Below, piece after piece: positions 59,243 to 64,000 of a stretch of 64,000 nucleotides of DNA. A program made the translations under genes and the position numbers. The DNA is taken from positions 1-64,000 of the forward strand of contig JAABRD010000011.1 of assembly GCA_011391085.1 (NCBI GenBank). The letters run 5' to 3'. The DNA is from Thiotrichaceae bacterium. GTDB lineage: Bacteria > Pseudomonadota > Gammaproteobacteria > Beggiatoales > Beggiatoaceae. Under the pieces are notes generated by a model. The model did no database searches, had not been told where the DNA came from, and was given only the letters and a program-made list of their open reading frames with translations. Every line of letters begins with the position of its first letter. The first letter of the stretch is position 1.

Positions 59243-59275
59243 TTGACAAATTATTCCAAATAAATTATTCTAAAT
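59243..59275 (+). promoter_or_regulatory. Promoter with overlapping tandem 14-mer for the HTH-AAA gene
   Basis: A -35 TTGACA (59243-59248), a 17-bp spacer and a -10 TATTCT (59266-59271). Overlapping it are two tandem copies of AAATTATTC[CT]AAAT at 59248-59261 and 59262-59275 (13 of 14 identical), a plausible operator. An inverted repeat, TTTCCTAAAC...GTTTAGGAAA, follows at 59301-59327. Confidence 0.5.
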
Positions 59276-59379
59276 GATAAATAATCATGATGCCGTTAGC
59301 TTTCCTAAACCTTAAAAGTTTAGGAAAACTGATTCACTGATTCAAGGCAAAACACCAACAATTAAGGAGGTTTCCTCAG

Positions 59380-60555
59380 ATGTGCTCTTTTGCCACATTG
59401 CTTACGAAACTGATGAAAGAAAGAGAACTCAGTGACCAGAAGTTAGTTGATGAAATAACCGCCATTCTTCAAAAAGAAAAACAAAATGGACAAGTGCCTG
59501 GTTCTCCCAGGAAATTTAAAAATGAGATGAAGGACACCATCACCAAAACAACTATTTACAACTGGAAAACTGGCAGGGTGAAACGTCCTGAATGTTGTTT
59601 GGTCAGGGCTTGTGGTAAAGCCTTGAAACTGAATCCCGAACAGTCCGATGAATTTTTGGCAATGGCCAGGTGTGGGGGGCCACTGCCATGGTTCGAACTC
59701 AATGACTTACCCTGTATGCCCGTGGTTGGAACACCCGTTAAACATCCTTATCAGTTTTTTGGACGAGAAGAATTATTAGGCAGAATTCAATGGGCGTGGA
59801 ACAAGATGGTGCCTGAACATATTATGGTAGTGGGACCCCGACGCAGTGGTAAAACGTCGCTGTTGCACTACCTCAAAAACATCTCGCAGGCGACTCGTTT
59901 ACGAGAAGGTCAGCCGCAAGGATGGCCACCTGGATGGTGTCAATCTCGGTTAACGCGAGGCTTTCGATTTGCGTTGATAGATTTTCAAGAGGAGATAACT
60001 CGTTCGCCCAATGGATTCATCAAGGTGGTGTTACAGCAATTACTCCATGAAGAGGTTCCTACCCCTTGTGATTCTGACTACTTCTCCCAGATCGTCAAGC
60101 AACGGCTGAAACAACATCAGGTGGTGATATTAATGGATGAGTTTAATTTGGGATGGCACACCCTTTCCGAAGAATTTTGGCAGAATCTACGGTCTTTAGG
60201 ATGCAGTGGAAACGTCAGTTTCGTCTTGGCTTCGCCTGGAAATTTTGCCGAGTTAGCCCAAGAACGGGGGATGTCGTCACCGTTTTTCAACATTTTTGGG
60301 CATACGCTGACCTTGGAATGTTTTACCGAAAAGGAGGCACGAGAGTTAATTGTTTGTTCTCCTCAGCCATTGCAAGAAGTTGACTGGATGTTACAAAAAA
60401 GTCACCGTTGGCCGGCGTTGTTGCAGATTTTATGTGATGTTCAATTACAATCGCTACAGACAGGTTCACCAAATTGGCAGGAGGAGGGGTTACGGCGTAT
60501 CGAGGGGAACAAGTATTATAAACATTTGCTGGAGTTGCCTGGTGAGGGGAAATAA
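59380..60555 (+). CDS. Helix-turn-helix protein with AAA/STAND-like ATPase domain
   Basis: The protein has 391 residues. Residues 1-95 form an XRE-like DNA-binding region (ERELSDQKLVDEITAIL, TTIYNWKTGRVKRPECCLVR, ACGKALKLNPEQSDEFLAMA). An ATPase (about 125-330) has Walker A in MVVGPRRSGKTSLLHYL, a Walker B-like VVILMDEFNLGW, and SFVLASPGNFAEL. The C-terminal winged-helix-like region ends LLELPGEGK. AAGGAGG precedes the ATG. HTH plus P-loop proteins of this kind occur next to conflict and regulatory genes in filamentous bacteria. No effector domain is fused here. The upstream tandem 14-mer may be its own binding site. Confidence 0.75.
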   Translation: MCSFATLLTKLMKERELSDQKLVDEITAILQKEKQNGQVPGSPRKFKNEMKDTITKTTIYNWKTGRVKRPECCLVRACGKALKLNPEQSDEFLAMARCGGPLPWFELNDLPCMPVVGTPVKHPYQFFGREELLGRIQWAWNKMVPEHIMVVGPRRSGKTSLLHYLKNISQATRLREGQPQGWPPGWCQSRLTRGFRFALIDFQEEITRSPNGFIKVVLQQLLHEEVPTPCDSDYFSQIVKQRLKQHQVVILMDEFNLGWHTLSEEFWQNLRSLGCSGNVSFVLASPGNFAELAQERGMSSPFFNIFGHTLTLECFTEKEARELIVCSPQPLQEVDWMLQKSHRWPALLQILCDVQLQSLQTGSPNWQEEGLRRIEGNKYYKHLLELPGEGK

Positions 60556-60591
60556 GATGGGAAGAAGAGGACGGGAAGGCCATTTCCAGCG

Positions 60592-60800
60592 GGACTAGAG
60601 GCTTTGACCGCAATGTTATGTTATTAAGTTAGGGAACAAAGCCCCTAAAATTAATCGCCAGGTGGACTAGAGGCTTCAGCCGGTGGGGGGGCAGAACAGA
60701 ATTGAAATCGCCATGCCCCCCACCGGCTGAAGCCTCTAGTCCACCTGGCGGCTACTTTATCCCTTAACTTAATGGCATTGCGACCAAAGCTTCTAGTTCC
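60592..60800. repeat. Inverted GGCTTTAGCC-family elements upstream of der
   Basis: The pair GGTGGACTAGAGGCTTCAGC and GCTGAAGCCTCTAGTCCACC spans 60660-60745. It is enclosed by TTAAGTTAGGGA and CCCTTAACTTAATGGCATTG outer arms (60628-60782) and further half units on both sides. Confidence 0.65.
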
Positions 60801-60840
60801 ATGCGACTAGATTATTCATTATTCATTTATTCATTCATTT

Positions 60841-62241
60841 ATGCTTCCAACTCTCGCTATAGTAGGCCGTCCGAATGTCGGCAAATCAACGTTATTCAAT
60901 GCCTTAACTCAAACCCGTGAAGCCCTTGTAGCCGATGCCCCGGGCTTGACTCGTGACCGTAAATTTGGCAAGGTACAGTTCGAAAATAGTCACTATTGGT
61001 TAATCGACACAGGTGGTTTGAGTAGTGAATCAGAAGCGATTCTGAACCTCATTACTCAACAAGTGGTGTTAGCCCTTCAAGAGGCGGATGGGATTTTATT
61101 TTTGGTAGATGGACGAGAAGGTTTGACTGTGGAAGATGAAAATATCGCCCAGCGGTTGCGTCCATTTAACAAGCAGATTATTTTGGTGATTAACAAAACG
61201 GAAGGATTATCTGGGGAGTTAATCGCTGCCGACTTTCATCGGCTAGGCTTTGAAACAGTTCATACCATTTCAGCTGCCCACCGCCGCGGTTTAGCACAGC
61301 TAATGGAAACCGTTTTGGAACTCTTTCCAGAGGAGAAAACGGAGGTTGATACCACCTCTTTAGAAACGGTGGAGGAGGGAATTAAAGTGGCCATTGTGGG
61401 TCGTCCCAACGTTGGAAAATCCACTTTGGTCAATCGAATGTTGGGTTATGAACGGGTGGTGGTATTTGATCAACCTGGGACAACTCGTGATAGCATCGCG
61501 ATTCCTTTTGAACGTGATGGGCAACGATATACTTTGATTGATACGGCGGGGATTAGACGCCGGCCGCGAGTTTTTGAAGTGATTGAAAAATTCAGTGTGA
61601 TCAAATCATTACAAGCCATTGAGTTGGCCCATATCGTGATAGTGGTGTTAGATGCAAAAGAAGGGATGACCGATCAGGATGCGAACTTATTGGGGGAGGT
61701 GCTAAACCTGGGACGCGGATTAGTGATTGCAGTCAATAAGTGGGATGGTTTAAGTGCGGCGCATCGAGAGGAGGTGCGTTATCATTTAGAGAGGAAACTG
61801 CACTTCATTGATTTTGCCGAAATTCATTTCATTTCCGCGTTGCATGGCAGTGGCGTGGGGAACTTATTTGAATCGATACAAACGTCTTGGCAAGCCGCCC
61901 AACGACAAGTGAACACGTCGGTGTTGAATGAAGTGTTACAAAAAGCCGTGGCTGCTTGTCAACCACCTTTGGTGAAAGGACGACGGGTGAAACTACGTTA
62001 CATTCATCAAGGTGGTCATAATCCGCCGGTGTTTGTGATTCATGGGAATCAAGTGGCCGCTTTGCCAGATTCTTATAAACGCTATTTAATCAATACGTTG
62101 CGTAAAGAATTGGAATTGGAAGGAACGCCAATTCAGTTGGTGTTTCGGCAAGGTGAGAATCCTTTTGAGGGGCGCAAAAATGAGTTGACTTTGCGACAAC
62201 GGAAGAAGCGGCAACGGTTGATGAGACATGTGAAAAAATGA
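60841..62241 (+). CDS. der: Ribosome-associated GTPase Der (EngA)
   Basis: This essential two-GTPase-domain protein for 50S assembly has 466 residues, with two full sets of G motifs. Domain 1 has GRPNVGKSTLFNAL (about 8), DTGG (about 57) and NKTEG (about 118, NKxE instead of NKxD). Domain 2 has GRPNVGKSTLVNRM (about 188), DTAGIRRR (about 236) and NKWDG (about 299). A C-terminal KH-like domain contains KLRYIHQGGHNPPVF and ends in a basic tail, KKRQRLMRHVKK. There is no clear ribosome-binding site; the leader is ATTCATT-rich. Its usual neighbours bamB and hisS are absent. Confidence 0.97.
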   Translation: MLPTLAIVGRPNVGKSTLFNALTQTREALVADAPGLTRDRKFGKVQFENSHYWLIDTGGLSSESEAILNLITQQVVLALQEADGILFLVDGREGLTVEDENIAQRLRPFNKQIILVINKTEGLSGELIAADFHRLGFETVHTISAAHRRGLAQLMETVLELFPEEKTEVDTTSLETVEEGIKVAIVGRPNVGKSTLVNRMLGYERVVVFDQPGTTRDSIAIPFERDGQRYTLIDTAGIRRRPRVFEVIEKFSVIKSLQAIELAHIVIVVLDAKEGMTDQDANLLGEVLNLGRGLVIAVNKWDGLSAAHREEVRYHLERKLHFIDFAEIHFISALHGSGVGNLFESIQTSWQAAQRQVNTSVLNEVLQKAVAACQPPLVKGRRVKLRYIHQGGHNPPVFVIHGNQVAALPDSYKRYLINTLRKELELEGTPIQLVFRQGENPFEGRKNELTLRQRKKRQRLMRHVKK

Positions 62242-62248
62242 GGAAGTC

Positions 62249-62274
62249 GGAGTCCAAAACATGTTTTGGACTCC
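62249..62274. terminator. Perfect 26-bp palindrome between convergent der and dndD
   Basis: GGAGTCCAAAACA followed by its exact reverse complement, 7 bp after the der stop and 5 bp before the dndD stop. A GGAGT...ACTCC family member placed to act on both strands. Confidence 0.65.
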
Positions 62275-62279
62275 TCCAA

Positions 62280-64000
62280 CTATTCGTCCCGCCAAAAATA
62301 TCCTTGTTGTGCGACTGAACAGCCATTCACTGGATCATACTCCAGATGAAACGCACGCGAAATATTGGGACTCAACGATTGATAAAAGTCTCTGTCTATC
62401 TCGGTGTCCGTTGACAAAATAATCACCTGATGACTAGCCTGGGGGAAGTAATGTTGGACCAGTTTAGAACGATGTTTCGAGTCCAGTCTTCCCAAGGGGG
62501 TATCAATGATAATTGGCAACTTGCGTCCCGACGTTCTCGCCAAGGCTTCCAAAATGGCAATCGCAAAAATTTGTTTCTCTCCAGCCGACAACTGGCTTTT
62601 CGTCATCTGAATGTCGCGGTCATCAAACAAGGTGACATGAAATGTTTCCGCATCAATCCGTGCCCGCAGACGGGTGTCGGGCTTCCGGGAGAGACGTTGA
62701 AACGCTTGCGTAAATTCGTCTTCTAACTCCACTAAACGACGTTGAGTTGTTCGCGCCGAAAACTCTTCTAACAGATTCCTAGCTTGACTGGCATACACAA
62801 TGGCTTTATTCTCTTTCCAGGTCTTCGTCGTCTGTTCATGCAGACTTTGCATCTGACGATTGATCTCCATGGCTTCTCGCAACCACGCCTTAGCTTTTTC
62901 CAGATGCTGTTCACTCTTGGTTTGCAGTTCACCCAGTTGTTGATTTTTGTTGTTCAACACATATAGGTTCGCTTTAAACGTCGACGTATCTGAGGCACGT
63001 TCTAACCGTACACTGACTTGTTCCAATTCTTCCAACACCTGCTGAAGTTGAATTGTAATCGTTTGAAAACTTCCCACACTGCGCGGAATCAAATCGGTAA
63101 TCCAATGCCGAATTTGCATCCCCGTGGTTTCAGATAAATCGTGTATAATCAAATTGTTACCGTTATTCGAAGTGACTAACCAATCGGCAAACACGTCCTC
63201 AATTGTTTGCATGGTGACATTCACATATTGGGGAGGAATCACGGTAGCCAAGGTTGTCGGTAATTGTGACAAGCGGTCTTGTATCACTTCGGTGACTCCT
63301 TGACGTTTTTTCAAAACCGTGTCACGTTCCAGTTGTTTCAGCAATTGTGTCAACTGGTTTTGTACCAACGACAATGGAAAGTCCCCACCCAACAGTTCCC
63401 GTTGTTGATTTTCCAACCTCTCTTTGTCGACTATCAGCCGTTCCATTTGGGCACGTTCCATCTCCCTGGTATTTGCAGAAGGACCGCGGTCCTCATTCAT
63501 CAAATTTTCCAATTGCGCAATCTCTTCCCGCAATTTTTTGATTTGCTTACGCATCTCCAGCAAGGCAGTCATTTCGCGGTCTTTCTTGGCTAACGTCTCT
63601 TGATAGGAAATGTCTAACAACAGGAGTTCCTGATGAGTATTTTCTGGAGACACGGTCTCCTTTTGTTGTCTGAGATAAATCGCCAAATCATTGCGTAACC
63701 GTTCAATCAAGTCGAGTCCCAATAACTTCCGAACGGCTTGTTGCAAAATTTCCCCCGTCTCATCTTCTGCCAGTTCCGCGATTTTTTCACCATCAAAAAA
63801 GAAGAGGTCTGACACACCAAGGGGAATCAATTCATTTAAAAAGGCTTGACCTGCTTCGCTGGAAAATTCTTGCAATGCTTCGCTATCACAAGCAATAGTG
63901 AGAGTTTCATGAATTTCTCCATTCCGAATTGACCAGACGCGCCGAATTTGATATTCGTTGAGTTCGCCTTGACGGGCATAGGTGAAGGTGACTTCAATGG
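62280..64000 (-). CDS. dndD: DndD, DNA phosphorothioation ATPase (partial, N-terminus beyond the window)
   Basis: SMC/Rad50-like ATPase. The frame is open to the window edge (upstream residues TFTYARQGELNEYQIRRVWS, then IRNGE), giving about 573 visible residues of the usual 650 or so. The family hallmark SDLFFFDGEKIAELA is near the start of the visible part. Long coiled coils flank the middle. The ABC signature TKSQLSAGEKQIFAI and the Walker B KLPIIIDTPLGRLDS, then VIILSTDTEID, are near the C-terminus. The Walker A part is outside the window. DndD works with DndC and DndE in replacing a DNA backbone oxygen with sulfur, or in the linked restriction. No dndE lies downstream: the convergent der gene does. 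dndB and dndC, if present, are upstream, outside this window. Confidence 0.85.
   Translation of the reverse strand, partial: IEVTFTYARQGELNEYQIRRVWSIRNGEIHETLTIACDSEALQEFSSEAGQAFLNELIPLGVSDLFFFDGEKIAELAEDETGEILQQAVRKLLGLDLIERLRNDLAIYLRQQKETVSPENTHQELLLLDISYQETLAKKDREMTALLEMRKQIKKLREEIAQLENLMNEDRGPSANTREMERAQMERLIVDKERLENQQRELLGGDFPLSLVQNQLTQLLKQLERDTVLKKRQGVTEVIQDRLSQLPTTLATVIPPQYVNVTMQTIEDVFADWLVTSNNGNNLIIHDLSETTGMQIRHWITDLIPRSVGSFQTITIQLQQVLEELEQVSVRLERASDTSTFKANLYVLNNKNQQLGELQTKSEQHLEKAKAWLREAMEINRQMQSLHEQTTKTWKENKAIVYASQARNLLEEFSARTTQRRLVELEDEFTQAFQRLSRKPDTRLRARIDAETFHVTLFDDRDIQMTKSQLSAGEKQIFAIAILEALARTSGRKLPIIIDTPLGRLDSKHRSKLVQHYFPQASHQVIILSTDTEIDRDFYQSLSPNISRAFHLEYDPVNGCSVAQQGYFWRDE

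Overview
The window looks like chromosomal DNA of a gammaproteobacterium, most likely a large filamentous sulfur bacterium of the Beggiatoaceae/Thiotrichales type. This is an inference. The evidence is gammaproteobacterial gene order (murA-hisG; pheT-ihfA-merR), nitrate-respiration genes (norC-norB and a nirN-like cytochrome), several small c-type cytochromes, a class I lysyl-tRNA synthetase, and a very heavy load of short palindromic repeats and MITE-like elements in almost every intergenic space. No rRNA gene, CRISPR array, prophage or intact insertion sequence was seen.

Layout. 0-5.5 kb: the tail of a PD-(D/E)XK (Rpn-like) protein and a 1533-residue Calx-beta surface protein. 5.6-10 kb: lysS (class I), hisG and murA. 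10.4-13 kb: a membrane hybrid histidine kinase. 13-18 kb: a periplasmic redox group (monoheme cytochrome c, diheme cytochrome c4, DsbA-like oxidoreductase), then apaH and a type I secretion adaptor. 18-24 kb: hemN, folB-folK, then merR, ihfA and pheT on the minus strand. 24.5 kb: tRNA-Ser(GCT) and tRNA-Arg(ACG), with a promoter upstream and a terminator downstream. 25-29 kb: a MASE3-PAS hybrid kinase and ispA. 29-36.4 kb: two hypothetical genes, a DNA methyltransferase, a 5'-nucleotidase, and an antitoxin/PIN toxin pair next to a truncated antitoxin. 36.6-42.5 kb: a thioester-containing bacterial alpha-2-macroglobulin. 43-51 kb: a DUF2269 membrane protein, a large type III-like restriction helicase/nuclease, and a compact group of unrecognised genes that includes a HEPN-like protein and a CorA-topology membrane protein. 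51-55 kb: norC, norB and nirN. 55-60.6 kb: an antitoxin/TumE-like toxin pair, a 2Fe-2S subunit with XdhC, ferritin, Uma2, and an HTH-AAA ATPase. 60.8-64 kb: der and the 3' part of dndD, which runs off the window.

How it fits together. Core metabolism (heme, folate, isoprenoid, histidine and peptidoglycan synthesis, translation) is interleaved with accessory defence-type genes: restriction, methylation, toxin-antitoxin pairs, HEPN, DndD, HTH-AAA and Uma2. The accessory genes concentrate at 30-36 kb and 43-64 kb. At least four repeat families recur. (1) A 106-165 bp MITE with about 26-bp terminal inverted repeats and an 8-bp target duplication; four of five copies end 11-22 bp before a start codon. 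(2) GGCTAAAGCC/GGCTTTAGCC palindromes, roughly forty units. (3) Palindromes with fixed GGAGT...ACTCC ends and variable self-complementary cores. (4) GAACTGTGATTT-ended elements. Some repeats lie inside reading frames: one is in frame in the methyltransferase, one encodes the N-terminus of a hypothetical protein, and one supplies the hisG stop codon.

The best candidate for an undescribed system is the 47.1-51.0 kb group directly downstream of the restriction enzyme.
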